This document shows positions 1-5,543 of a stretch of 5,550 bases of DNA, piece by piece. The translations under genes and the position numbers were made by a program. Below the pieces are notes generated by a model that saw only the letters and a program-made list of their open reading frames with translations, did not search any database and was not told the origin of the DNA. This stretch comes from Pseudomonadota bacterium (lineage in GTDB: Bacteria > Myxococcota_A > Polyangia > Polyangiales > Polyangiaceae). Numbering within the stretch: position 1 is the first letter of the stretch; every line of letters starts with the position of its first letter. The DNA lies in NCBI GenBank assembly GCA_023411445.1, contig JAEYOT010000443.1, forward strand, positions 1 through 5,550. Reading direction: 5' to 3'.

Positions 1-228
1 GCCGCCCTCGCCCAGCTCGATCGTCGGGCCTTTGCCGCCGCTGCCTGCCTTGGCTCCGTCGCTGCTGGTGCCCGCCGTGCTCACGCTACCTCCGCCCGTG
101 TCTAAGCCCGGTCCACCGCCGTGCACCGCGGGGTCGCCGCCGCTGCACGCAACGGGCGCCGCGATCAAAGAGAGGACGAAAGAATGAGCGAGCCTACGAC
201 GCGCGGCGCGGACGGGTGACGTGAGCAT
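1..228 (-). CDS. Glycine-rich putative lipoprotein, N-terminal part only
   Basis: The reading frame is open from an ATG at 228-226 to the left edge (76 codons), so the C-terminus is missing. The product starts with an Arg-rich n-region (RAARRR, residues 7-12), a hydrophobic core (FVLSLIAAPVA, about 17-27) and a cysteine at residue 28 followed by SGGD, which reads as a lipoprotein (type II) signal. Pro at -3 is unusual for a lipobox (APVAC), so the signal-peptidase II call is likely but not certain. After the cysteine comes a low-complexity Gly/Ser/Thr linker (GGGPGLDTGGGS and similar), common as a spacer in exported myxobacterial lipoproteins. An AGGGA stretch 4 bases before the ATG is a plausible ribosome binding site. 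The functional domain would lie outside the window, so no function can be assigned. The gene is divergent from the operon starting at 697. Confidence 0.62.
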   Translation of the reverse strand, partial: MLTSPVRAARRRLAHSFVLSLIAAPVACSGGDPAVHGGGPGLDTGGGSVSTAGTSSDGAKAGSGGKGPTIELGEGG

Positions 229-302
229 GAATTCCCTGCTGTACAGTGTGTCTCCGCAACGGCCGACCGTCAGGTTGCTAAAGGCGCGTGCGGCACGATT
301 GA

Positions 303-346
303 GCGCACCGTGTGCGCGTTGTCGCGCAGACGCAGCGCACGCTGCG
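303..346. repeat. Cluster of three perfect inverted repeats
   Basis: Three adjacent dyads are visible. GCGCAC-cgt-GTGCGC is at 303-317, TGCGCG-ttgt-CGCGCA at 313-328 (sharing bases with the first, so the two hairpins are mutually exclusive), and CGCAGCG-ca-CGCTGCG at 331-346. They could be protein-binding sites or alternative RNA hairpins. High local GC makes short dyads more likely by chance, so function is uncertain. Confidence 0.4.
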
Positions 347-628
347 GACAGGTAAGCGCTCACGCGCGCTCCTGCGATAGCAACGCACAAGTCGGTCACC
401 GCGGAGGTGCCCGCTCGCGCGCCTTCTTAACTACGGAGGGTGATGAAGAGCCGCCGCAGCGATCTCGGAGTCTTGCCCTGACGCCGCTTGATTGACCTGC
501 TCGTGGCACAGCCGATGCTCGCCGACGGGACGGCGTACGCTAGCCTTGGACCGGGCGCGCCGCCGGCTCCGCGCGGGAGGCCCGGGCTCCCGGCGCCCTC
601 CGCGCTTATCGAAGCGATCGCACATTGT

Positions 629-658
629 TTGGCGCAAGGGCGCGCCGCCCTCTAGACT
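629..658 (+). promoter_or_regulatory. Candidate sigma-70-type promoter for the lipoprotein/beta-barrel operon
   Basis: TTGGCG (629-634) and TAGACT (653-658) are separated by 18 bases. The -10 matches TATAAT at 4 of 6 positions including the first TA and last T; the -35 keeps TTG but matches only 3 of 6. The predicted transcription start near 665 lies about 30 bases before the ATG at 697. That supports 697 over any in-frame start further upstream, such as the one near 625. Confidence 0.42.
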
Positions 659-696
659 TTCGTCGTGGTGCGCTGCCCGCGCGCCTCGAGGTATCC

Positions 697-1482
697 ATGC
701 GTCGCCTGTCCTTCAAGTCCTTGTTCACGCTCGGAGTCGCTTGCCTGGGCGCCACGACGCTACCCAGCTGCGCCACGAACGACAGCATGCTGTTCATCAC
801 CGGCGTGTACGCGCGCCGGCAAGGCGCCTGCACCCCGGTCGCCGAGGCGGACGCCCCCATCCTGGCCAAGGGCACGCTGGATCGCCTGTTTGCTCGCGAG
901 TACCGCGCCGCGTTGGTCGTGGGCAACCAGATCACCGAGCGCGGCTCGCGCGAGCAGTTGCGCACGGAGACGTCTCGCGTCTCGCTCAAGGGCGCCGAGG
1001 TGCGCCTAGAGTCGCTGCGGGGCGAGCTGTTGTACGAGCCGTTCTCGTCCACGGCCACCGGCTTCGTGGACGCCGCCACCGGCACCTCTCCCTCGCTCAC
1101 GGTGATGTACGCCAGCCTGATCCCGGCTTCGGTGGAGCCGTCTTTGCCGGACGGCACGCTCGTAGCCAAAGTCCGCGTCTACGGCGATACGCTAGGCGGA
1201 GAGGAAGTGGAGTCCTCCGAGCTGGCATTTCCGATCGAGCTCTGCACCGGCTGCCTGATCTCGTACCCCGCCAGCGCCCGGCTGACTGAGGGCACGGATG
1301 AGGACGGGTACATCTGCAAGAAGACGGGCGAGTCCTCGTCGAGCGCCGCCGGCGGTGAGGCAGAGATGCCCTGCGTCCTCGGCATCGACATCCCAGCGCC
1401 GTGCACGGTCTGCTCGAGCTTGTACGACATCTGCACGAGCCCCGATAAGAACTGCGCCTTCAACAGCGCTGCCTGCCCGTGA
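697..1482 (+). CDS. Lipoprotein with cysteine-rich C-terminus, unknown function
   Basis: Product of 261 residues. The start at 697 is chosen because GAGG (688-691) sits 5 bases upstream and the N-terminus then forms a clean lipoprotein signal: MRR, a hydrophobic core, and lipobox LPSC with the acylated cysteine at residue 25. The next residues (ATND) do not show an Asp directly after the cysteine, so outer-membrane sorting is plausible but unproven. Residues about 30-180 are a mostly beta-type domain with the segment VVGNQITERGSREQLRTETS (75-94), a style I associate with uncharacterised myxobacterial lipoproteins. Residues 183-260 carry nine cysteines (183, 186, 207, 226, 236, 239, 246, 253, 260), including two CxxC pairs (CTGC, CTVC), around a Ser/Ala/Gly linker. 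They probably form disulfides in the periplasm or at the surface, though metal binding is possible. The stop overlaps the next gene's start by 4 bases, indicating one operon. I cannot name the family. Confidence 0.85.
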   Translation: MRRLSFKSLFTLGVACLGATTLPSCATNDSMLFITGVYARRQGACTPVAEADAPILAKGTLDRLFAREYRAALVVGNQITERGSREQLRTETSRVSLKGAEVRLESLRGELLYEPFSSTATGFVDAATGTSPSLTVMYASLIPASVEPSLPDGTLVAKVRVYGDTLGGEEVESSELAFPIELCTGCLISYPASARLTEGTDEDGYICKKTGESSSSAAGGEAEMPCVLGIDIPAPCTVCSSLYDICTSPDKNCAFNSAACP

Positions 1483-2015
1483 GGCGCTGGGCGGCGGCGC
1501 TGGCGGGCGCGCTCACGCTCACGCTCGCCCCGCTCGCCCAGGCCAAGCCCCAGCTGAATGCAGGCTGGGAGACCGGCGTCTGCGGCGCCAGCGACAGCCT
1601 CGGCTTGACTGGCCTCGGCTGGTGCAACGCGATCCGGGCCGACCTCTTGCTGCTGCGAGAGCGCTCGCGCGGCTTCGATTTGGGGCCTTCGCTCCGCCTC
1701 GGCAGCGCAAGCTTCGACGACGTCCGGCTGGACGCAGGACTCACGCTGCTGCTGCCCGTCACCGAGTCCTTCCCGGTGCTGCTCGAGGCGGGACCGCACC
1801 TGCGCAAGTTCAGCGAGGCGGGCGTGTTCGGCAGTGTGTTCTTCGGGCTGCGCAGCTTCAACCACTACGGCAGCTACGAGATGTCCACGGGCCTCGTCGT
1901 GCTCGCCCAGCGCTCGTTCGCCGAAGGCACGCCGTCGGCGCTGTGGATCGCGGCTCGCATCGACGGCGCCTGGCTCACGCTGCCGTTCGTGCTGGCCGCG
2001 AACGCTTTGCGCTGA
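1479..2015 (+). CDS. Putative small outer-membrane beta-barrel protein
   Basis: Product of 178 residues from a GTG start in the GTGA overlap with the preceding gene; no Shine-Dalgarno is visible, so translation is probably coupled to that gene. Residues 1-22 form a signal peptide (MRRW, hydrophobic core, cleavage after AQA). The mature chain, about 156 residues, has alternating hydrophobic/polar stretches bounded by aromatic and glycine residues (FDLGPSLRLGS, LDAGLTLLLPV, FPVLLEAGPHLRKF, VFGSVFFGLRSF, STGLVVLAQRSF, ALWIAARIDGAWL). It ends in a hydrophobic strand, the pattern of an outer-membrane barrel. Two cysteines at 35 and 49 bracket a short loop and may form a disulfide. The pairing with a lipoprotein suggests a two-component envelope structure, perhaps a lipoprotein that caps or anchors a barrel; that is inference. 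Function unknown. It converges on cdnL with 68 bases between stop codons. Confidence 0.8.
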   Translation: MRRWAAALAGALTLTLAPLAQAKPQLNAGWETGVCGASDSLGLTGLGWCNAIRADLLLLRERSRGFDLGPSLRLGSASFDDVRLDAGLTLLLPVTESFPVLLEAGPHLRKFSEAGVFGSVFFGLRSFNHYGSYEMSTGLVVLAQRSFAEGTPSALWIAARIDGAWLTLPFVLAANALR

Positions 2016-2022
2016 GCGGCTA

Positions 2023-2064
2023 CACAAAACGACGAAGGCGCCGAGCCCGAGAGCCCAGCGCCTT
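2023..2064 (-). terminator. Hairpin terminator after cdnL, between convergent genes
   Basis: AAGGCGC (2035-2041) and GCGCCTT (2058-2064) form a perfect 7-bp stem with a 16-base loop. Read on the minus strand, the stem is followed by CGTCGTTTTGTG (2034-2023), a short T-rich run, so it best fits termination of cdnL. The plus side lacks a T run, so use by the convergent beta-barrel gene is less likely. The loop contains two copies of GAGCCC. Confidence 0.55.
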
Positions 2065-2083
2065 GCGTTCGATCGAGAGAAGC

Positions 2084-2590
<507 letters not shown>

Positions 2591-2606
2591 GACGACTCCT
2601 TGTGAC

Positions 2607-2662
2607 GCGAGGGACTTGTCTAGACCCTCGCCCGCTTCGATGCGCCTAGAGGGGCTCGAAGC
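2607..2662 (-). promoter_or_regulatory. Two tandem hairpins in the cdnL 5' leader
   Basis: Two perfect 7-bp inverted repeats lie 2 bases apart. GCTTCGA (2634-2640) pairs with TCGAAGC (2656-2662) around a 15-base loop; GCGAGGG (2607-2613) pairs with CCCTCGC (2625-2631) around an 11-base loop. The second ends 5 bases before the cdnL Shine-Dalgarno (2601-2596). In RNA they would form two stems immediately upstream of the ribosome site; as DNA they could be protein-binding dyads. No known riboswitch is recognised. Confidence 0.5.
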
Positions 2663-2845
2663 GATGATTTGTTCCCGAGCTGAATGAGCTACGTCCCGGT
2701 GTTCCCTTTTCTCGGCGTAAGGAAGTGGCGCGAGCTGAACGGTCGGGGCATGAACTTCATTCCAACTACGGCAGCGCGAAACGCGGTAGAAACGAGCTTC
2801 GCTACCTGGCACCCTGAATTTTGGTCAGGATTCGCCAGGCGCGGC

Positions 2846-2874
2846 ACTGTAGTTCCTGAAGGCGATTGTGTCAA
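2846..2874 (-). promoter_or_regulatory. Near-consensus housekeeping promoter, probably for cdnL
   Basis: On the minus strand TTGACA (2874-2869) is followed after exactly 17 bases by TACAGT (2851-2846). The -35 is a perfect match and the -10 matches 4 of 6 including the conserved TA and final T. It lies in the lower-GC part of the gap. Transcription would start near 2839, giving a leader of about 250 bases before the cdnL ATG at 2590. Confidence 0.6.
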
Positions 2875-3010
2875 GAAAACGGCCGAAAATGCCGGATTTC
2901 CAGGGGCTTGTGACGAAAGAGGCGGAACCCCGATCATGTATTTTCGAACCTCAGCGAGCAGCCCGAGCTTGGTTGCCGCGCCCCGCCGCGAGATTCGCTG
3001 GGCCGGCAAA

Positions 3011-3025
3011 CCAGGGTAGCCCTGG
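3011..3025. terminator. Small perfect hairpin downstream of ppx, possible weak terminator
   Basis: CCAGGG (3011-3016) and CCCTGG (3020-3025) form a 6-bp stem with a 3-base loop, 67 bases past the ppx stop. On the minus strand it is followed by TTTGCC, a very short T run, so termination would be weak and read-through into cdnL is possible. Confidence 0.3.
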
Positions 3026-3092
3026 GCCCGTTTCCTCCACGCTGCGGCGCCGTATCGCCGGCGGGTTGCTAGGAGGGGCGAAAAACGGACGC

Positions 3093-4037
3093 TCAGACAA
3101 GAAGAAGCTGGTCGAGCAAGCCGAAGCGCACGCCGCGGTCCGAAACGACCAGCGCGGTGGAGCCGGACCGGCGGAGCAGCTCACGCACGATCAGCGCGCC
3201 GGCCACGATCACGTCGGCGCGCTTGGGCTCGAGCCCGGGTAGGCGCGTGCGCTCCGCGAGCGACAGTTGGGAGAGCTTCACGCACAGGTCGTCCACGACG
3301 TCCAACGACAGCGGCGCACCATGGACGCGCGCGGCGTCGTAGCGCTCCATGCCTAGCTCGAGCGACTTCAGCGTCGTGACGGTGCCGGCGACGCCCACGA
3401 GCGTGAAGGGCGCTGAGCCGTCCGTCTTCAGGTCCTGCAGAGGCGCGGCGCCAGCCAAAGCGCCCGTGATGTCACGCTCGATCGCGGCCAGCTCGGCGGC
3501 GCTGGGTGGATCGCTTCGCACGTGCCGCTCGAACAAGCGCACGCTGCCGATGTCCAGGCTGACTCGCGACTGGGGCGCGGCGTCGCCCGCGTCGCCGACG
3601 ATCAGCTCGGTGCTGCCACCGCCCACGTCGAAGACCAAGAGCCGTCCGCGCAAGCCGAGGCCGGACAAGGCGCCGCGGAACGTGAGCGCTGCTTCCTCGT
3701 CTCCGGCGATCACGCGCGGCCGCACGCCGAGGATGCGCTCGGCTTCGTCCAAGAAATGCTCGGCGCCTTCGGCGTCGCGCAGCGCGCTCGTCCCCACCAC
3801 GTCCAAGCGCGGTGAGCCGTGGCGGCCCAGCTCCTCCGCGTAGGCGCGCAAGCAGTTTAGGTTGCGCTCCACGGCGGCGTCCGAAAGGCGCCTCGTCCGA
3901 TCCACGCCTTCACCCAGCCGGGTGATGGTGGCGCGCTCCACCAGCGGCACGGGGCCGGCCGGGCCACGCGCGGCGATCACGAGCAAGACCGAGTTGGTCC
4001 CGATGTCGATCGCCGCGGCGGCGGCTGCTTCGCTCAA
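3093..4037 (-). CDS. ppx: Ppx/GppA family exopolyphosphatase / pppGpp phosphohydrolase
   Basis: Product of 314 residues, the short form of the family (actin-like ASKHA two-lobe domain only, without the C-terminal HD-type part of the roughly 500-residue E. coli enzymes). Motifs in order: AIDIGTNSVLLVI (9-21, first phosphate loop), VVGTSALRDA (80-89), VIAGDEEAALTF (109-120, with the acidic residues expected at the catalytic site), LLVFDVGGGSTELIVG (133-148, second phosphate loop), SLDIGSVRLFERH (160-172), VGVAGTVTTLKSLELG (214-229) and RADVIVAGALIVRELL (273-288). The enzyme removes terminal phosphate from polyphosphate and/or converts pppGpp to ppGpp in the cytosol; sequence alone does not decide which. 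The best start is TTG at 4037-4035, 1 base after the stop of the OmpA-like gene. No ATG or GTG lies near, and the first motif begins only 9 residues in. No clear Shine-Dalgarno is seen, so translation is probably coupled. The in-frame extension upstream runs inside the neighbouring gene and is not credible. Confidence 0.93.
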   Translation of the reverse strand: MSEAAAAAAIDIGTNSVLLVIAARGPAGPVPLVERATITRLGEGVDRTRRLSDAAVERNLNCLRAYAEELGRHGSPRLDVVGTSALRDAEGAEHFLDEAERILGVRPRVIAGDEEAALTFRGALSGLGLRGRLLVFDVGGGSTELIVGDAGDAAPQSRVSLDIGSVRLFERHVRSDPPSAAELAAIERDITGALAGAAPLQDLKTDGSAPFTLVGVAGTVTTLKSLELGMERYDAARVHGAPLSLDVVDDLCVKLSQLSLAERTRLPGLEPKRADVIVAGALIVRELLRRSGSTALVVSDRGVRFGLLDQLLLV

Positions 4038-4038
4038 C

Positions 4039-4863
4039 TTACTTCGCCAGGCTCTTGAGGTTGAGCATCTCTTCCACGTCGGGCTGGACGACCAGCTCGA
4101 CGCGGCGGTTCTTGGCGCGACCCTCGTCCGTGTCGTTGGAGGCGACCGGGCCGGTCTCACCGAAGCCAGCGGCGCTCCAGTTGGCGATCGGCAGCCCGGC
4201 GCCGCCCTTGTCCTCGGGCGTGGTGAGCAGCACGAGCACGCTGCGCGCGCGCATGGCCGACAGGCCCCAGTTGTCCTTGAACGGTCCGCCCGCGAGCGGC
4301 TTGCTGTCCGTGTAGCCCGCCACCTGGAACTGGCGCTTGGACAGGTCCGCGTCGTTACGCACGATCTCGCCGATCTGCAGCAAGATCTTCTTGCCGTCGT
4401 CCTTCAGCGTGTCCTTGCCGGAGTCGAACAGCACGTCGCCGGGCAGCTGAATCAGCATGCGGTTGTTGCGCACCTCGACCTTGAGGCCCAGCTGCGTGAG
4501 CTTCTGCAGCTTGCTCTGCAAGAGCTCGAAGCGCTTGCGGATCTGGTCGAGCTGCTCCGTGCGGCGCGCGTACTCTTCGAGCGCCTTGCGTTGCTCGGCG
4601 ATGCTGGCGTTCGCGTTCTCCAGGTTGATGCCGCGCTCGGTGAGCTGCTTCTTGAGCTCCTCGATCTCCTTGATGGCCGCCGCGTTGTCCGCTTGCGCCT
4701 TCTGGTTGGCTTCGCGCTGAGCCTTGAGCTCCTGCGCCAGCTTCTCGTTCTCGCGCAGCTTCTGGTCCCACTCCTCTTGCGAGTAGCCGCACGCAGACAG
4801 TGAGAGCGAGGTCACGAGCAGGAGGGGCAGCGAGGTCAAACGGGCTAGACGTGAGAGGTGCAT
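4039..4863 (-). CDS. OmpA/MotB-type peptidoglycan-binding lipoprotein with long coiled coil
   Basis: Product of 274 residues. The N-terminus (MHLSRLARL, hydrophobic core, lipobox LSAC with Cys25) marks a lipoprotein. Residues about 29-125 are a highly charged Glu/Lys/Gln/Ala-rich helix with heptad-like spacing (ENEKLAQELKAQ, IKEIEELKKQL, EQLDQIRKRFELLQSKL), a predicted coiled coil. Residues about 127-260 are the OmpA C-terminal domain: GDVLFDSGKDTLK (142-154), VAGYTDSKP (181-189), NWGLSAMRARSVLVLL (198-213), AAGFGETGPVASN (231-243) and EGRAKNRRVELVV (247-259). D186 and R205 align with the Asp and Arg that hold diaminopimelate in A. baumannii OmpA; the loop between them is 4 residues longer, as in MotB-type domains. 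Likely role: tethering a membrane to the cell wall. The ATG fits the signal peptide, but the nearest GGAG is 13 bases away, so its ribosome site is weak. It is the first gene of an operon with ppx, 1 base apart. Confidence 0.93.
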   Translation of the reverse strand: MHLSRLARLTSLPLLLVTSLSLSACGYSQEEWDQKLRENEKLAQELKAQREANQKAQADNAAAIKEIEELKKQLTERGINLENANASIAEQRKALEEYARRTEQLDQIRKRFELLQSKLQKLTQLGLKVEVRNNRMLIQLPGDVLFDSGKDTLKDDGKKILLQIGEIVRNDADLSKRQFQVAGYTDSKPLAGGPFKDNWGLSAMRARSVLVLLTTPEDKGGAGLPIANWSAAGFGETGPVASNDTDEGRAKNRRVELVVQPDVEEMLNLKSLAK

Positions 4864-5081
4864 GAGTTGCTACTTGCTCCGAGGGATCGTTTCGAGTCGC
4901 TCGCGGGCCCGGGACCTCGCCAAAAAGGAGGCACCGCCATCGAGCGAGACGGAAAGCTAGTGGCTTCGTGCAGGCTCTGGAAGCGCGATCGGAGGCTGGC
5001 TGTGCGGCCCAATTTGCGGAGTTTGCCGATGCCTGAAAATCGTCCGTCGCGCCGCGCGGACCAGGAACGTAACACTACGTA

Positions 5082-5111
5082 ATTAAAGATCTAATTCGCC
5101 AGCGCTGCACA
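5082..5111 (-). promoter_or_regulatory. Weak candidate promoter for the OmpA-like/ppx operon
   Basis: On the minus strand TGTGCA (5111-5106) and TTTAAT (5087-5082) are 18 bases apart. The -10 matches 5 of 6, the -35 only 3 of 6. It falls in the most AT-rich patch upstream of the gene, which is the main reason to consider it. It would give a leader of about 210 bases. Confidence 0.28.
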
Positions 5112-5151
5112 AAGCACGGCGAGTTCTGCGGGTGCCATTCGTTCACTGCAC

Positions 5152-5170
5152 AAGTGCGCGGTTCGCACTT
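5152..5170. promoter_or_regulatory. Perfect 7-bp dyad, possible operator
   Basis: AAGTGCG (5152-5158) and CGCACTT (5164-5170) form a perfect inverted repeat with a 5-base centre, 19 bp in all. It lies between the two divergent promoter candidates, about 60 bp upstream of the -35 at 5232. The size and spacing suit a dimeric regulator. As RNA it would be a short hairpin, and neither side has a T run expected of a terminator. Confidence 0.4.
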
Positions 5171-5221
5171 CTTGCATACCCTGATCGGCGGTTTCTCTCG
5201 GTCGGCGTAGATCGCAAATGA

Positions 5222-5261
5222 ATTTTTTTCGTTGACACATCACACTAGGTGGCAATATACG
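5222..5261 (+). promoter_or_regulatory. Strong candidate promoter of the histone H1-like gene
   Basis: TTGACA (5232-5237) is a perfect -35, preceded directly by an A/T-rich stretch with seven or more T (from 5222) that resembles an UP element. After 18 bases comes TATACG (5256-5261), matching the -10 at TATA but lacking the final T. The start would be near 5268, about 60 bases before the ATG at 5330. Confidence 0.55.
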
Positions 5262-5329
5262 TCGTGCAACATACCCTCGGACGGTCGGCACTTTCGTCGC
5301 CTGTCCGAATGCCTGGGAGGCAAACGAAA

Positions 5330-5485
5330 ATGGCTGCAAAGAAGACCAAGACGAAGTCCGCTCGTAAACCCGCTGCCAAGAAGGCGCCGAAGGTTGCCAA
5401 GAAGCGCGCTGCCAAGAAGGCGCCCGCCAAGAAGGCCGCCAAGCGCCGCAAGAAGGCCGCCAAGAAGACCGCCAAGAAGGCGTGA
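5330..5485 (+). CDS. Histone H1-like Lys/Ala-rich DNA-binding protein
   Basis: Product of 51 residues: 21 Lys, 4 Arg, 17 Ala, 3 Pro, and no acidic or aromatic residue. It consists of repeated AAKKAP, AKKR and KKAAKK units, like the C-terminal tail of eukaryotic histone H1 and of Hc1/Hc2-type bacterial proteins. Such tails bind DNA by charge without sequence specificity and compact the nucleoid; here the whole protein is tail, with no globular part. The start is the ATG at 5330, because GGGAGG (5315-5320) lies 9 bases upstream; an in-frame ATG at 5309 would place that site inside the gene. It has its own strong promoter candidate and a downstream terminator-like structure, so it is probably monocistronic. 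The Lys codons are almost all AAG. It could instead bind RNA or another polyanion; polyphosphate is one possibility given the nearby ppx, but that is speculation. Confidence 0.88.
   Translation: MAAKKTKTKSARKPAAKKAPKVAKKRAAKKAPAKKAAKRRKKAAKKTAKKA
5371..5424 (+). repeat. 18-base direct repeat inside the H1-like gene
   Basis: CGCTGCCAAGAAGGCGCC occurs exactly at 5371-5388 and 5407-5424, a period of 36 bases or 12 codons. The shorter unit GCCAAGAAG occurs six times between about 5374 and 5482. This is in-frame repetition of the AAKKAP unit, consistent with growth by slippage or duplication. Confidence 0.85.
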
Positions 5486-5495
5486 ATCAGCGGGT

Positions 5496-5543
5496 TCCGA
5501 GCCCTGTCTGAGCGCTTCGGCGCTCGACGTAACAGGGCTCGGA
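5496..5543 (+). terminator. Two-tier hairpin with TTCG loop after the H1-like gene
   Basis: A perfect 12-bp outer stem (TCCGAGCCCTGT at 5496-5507 with ACAGGGCTCGGA at 5532-5543) encloses an inner 6-bp stem, GAGCGC-ttcg-GCGCTC (5510-5525), closed by a TTCG tetraloop. It begins 10 bases after the stop codon. The position suggests a transcription terminator or mRNA-stabilising structure. The bases up to the window end (CTCGGGT) show no T run, so intrinsic termination cannot be confirmed. Confidence 0.6.

Larger units (their letters stand above)
229..696. other. Divergent intergenic region rich in dyads
   Basis: This stretch of about 470 bases separates the minus-strand lipoprotein start (228) from the plus-strand lipoprotein start (697). 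I see no convincing gene: open frames here on both strands give Arg/Pro/Ala-rich translations without recognisable domains, typical of chance frames in GC-rich DNA. It contains three perfect dyads at 303-346, another GC hairpin at 574-592 (CGGGAG, 7-base loop, CTCCCG), and a candidate promoter at 629-658. The promoter for the minus-strand gene should also lie here, but I could not find a convincing one. Confidence 0.55.
2591..3092. other. Intergenic region between ppx and cdnL holding the cdnL leader
   Basis: This 502-base gap is lower in GC than the genes: 53-57% in two 60-base lines I counted, against 73% in a line inside ppx. It holds a near-consensus minus-strand promoter (2846-2874), two hairpins (2607-2662) and a small perfect hairpin at 3011-3025. 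Frames of about 105-111 codons exist on both strands around 2684-3019, but neither translation shows a signal peptide, domain or convincing ribosome site, and the two overlap in opposite directions. I therefore treat the region as non-coding. Confidence 0.6.
4864..5329. other. Divergent intergenic region between the OmpA-like gene and the H1-like gene
   Basis: This stretch of 466 bases carries the control elements of both neighbours: an AT-rich patch at 5081-5097, a 7-bp dyad at 5152-5170, a T-tract at 5222-5229 followed by TTGACA, and a leader hairpin before the H1-like gene (TCGGAC 5277-5282 with GTCCGA 5303-5308). Open frames of 74-82 codons on both strands show no domain or reliable start, so I call no gene here. 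A perfect AAGGAGG at 4925-4931 has no ATG, GTG or TTG at the right distance. Confidence 0.55.

Noticed and set aside
435..481. GGAGGG followed by a 12-codon frame starting ATG at 443
   Set aside because: Only 2 bases separate the purine run from the ATG, too close for normal initiation, and the peptide has no notable feature.
492..1289. Long plus-strand frame and the minus-strand frame at 606-1169 overlapping the Cys-rich lipoprotein
   Set aside because: Arg/Pro/Ala-rich shadow translations; the 697-1482 frame alone has a ribosome site, lipobox and sensible composition.
2801..2825. TGGCAC as half of a sigma-54 promoter
   Set aside because: The required GC-containing -12 element is absent at the correct spacing.
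2684..3019. Open frames of about 105-111 codons on both strands in the ppx-cdnL gap
   Set aside because: They overlap in opposite directions, have no ribosome site, signal or domain, and lie in the promoter/leader region of cdnL.
3862..4803. Long plus-strand frame opposite ppx and the OmpA-like gene
   Set aside because: It is the complement of two clear protein families; Leu/Ala/Val-rich composition is the mirror of the coiled coil.
5152..5170. The GGTTCGC in this dyad as a tRNA T-arm
   Set aside because: No acceptor stem, D-arm or anticodon arm can be found around it.
5091..5339. 82-codon minus-strand frame upstream of the H1-like gene
   Set aside because: It crosses the H1-like promoter and leader in antisense and has no domain or clear start.
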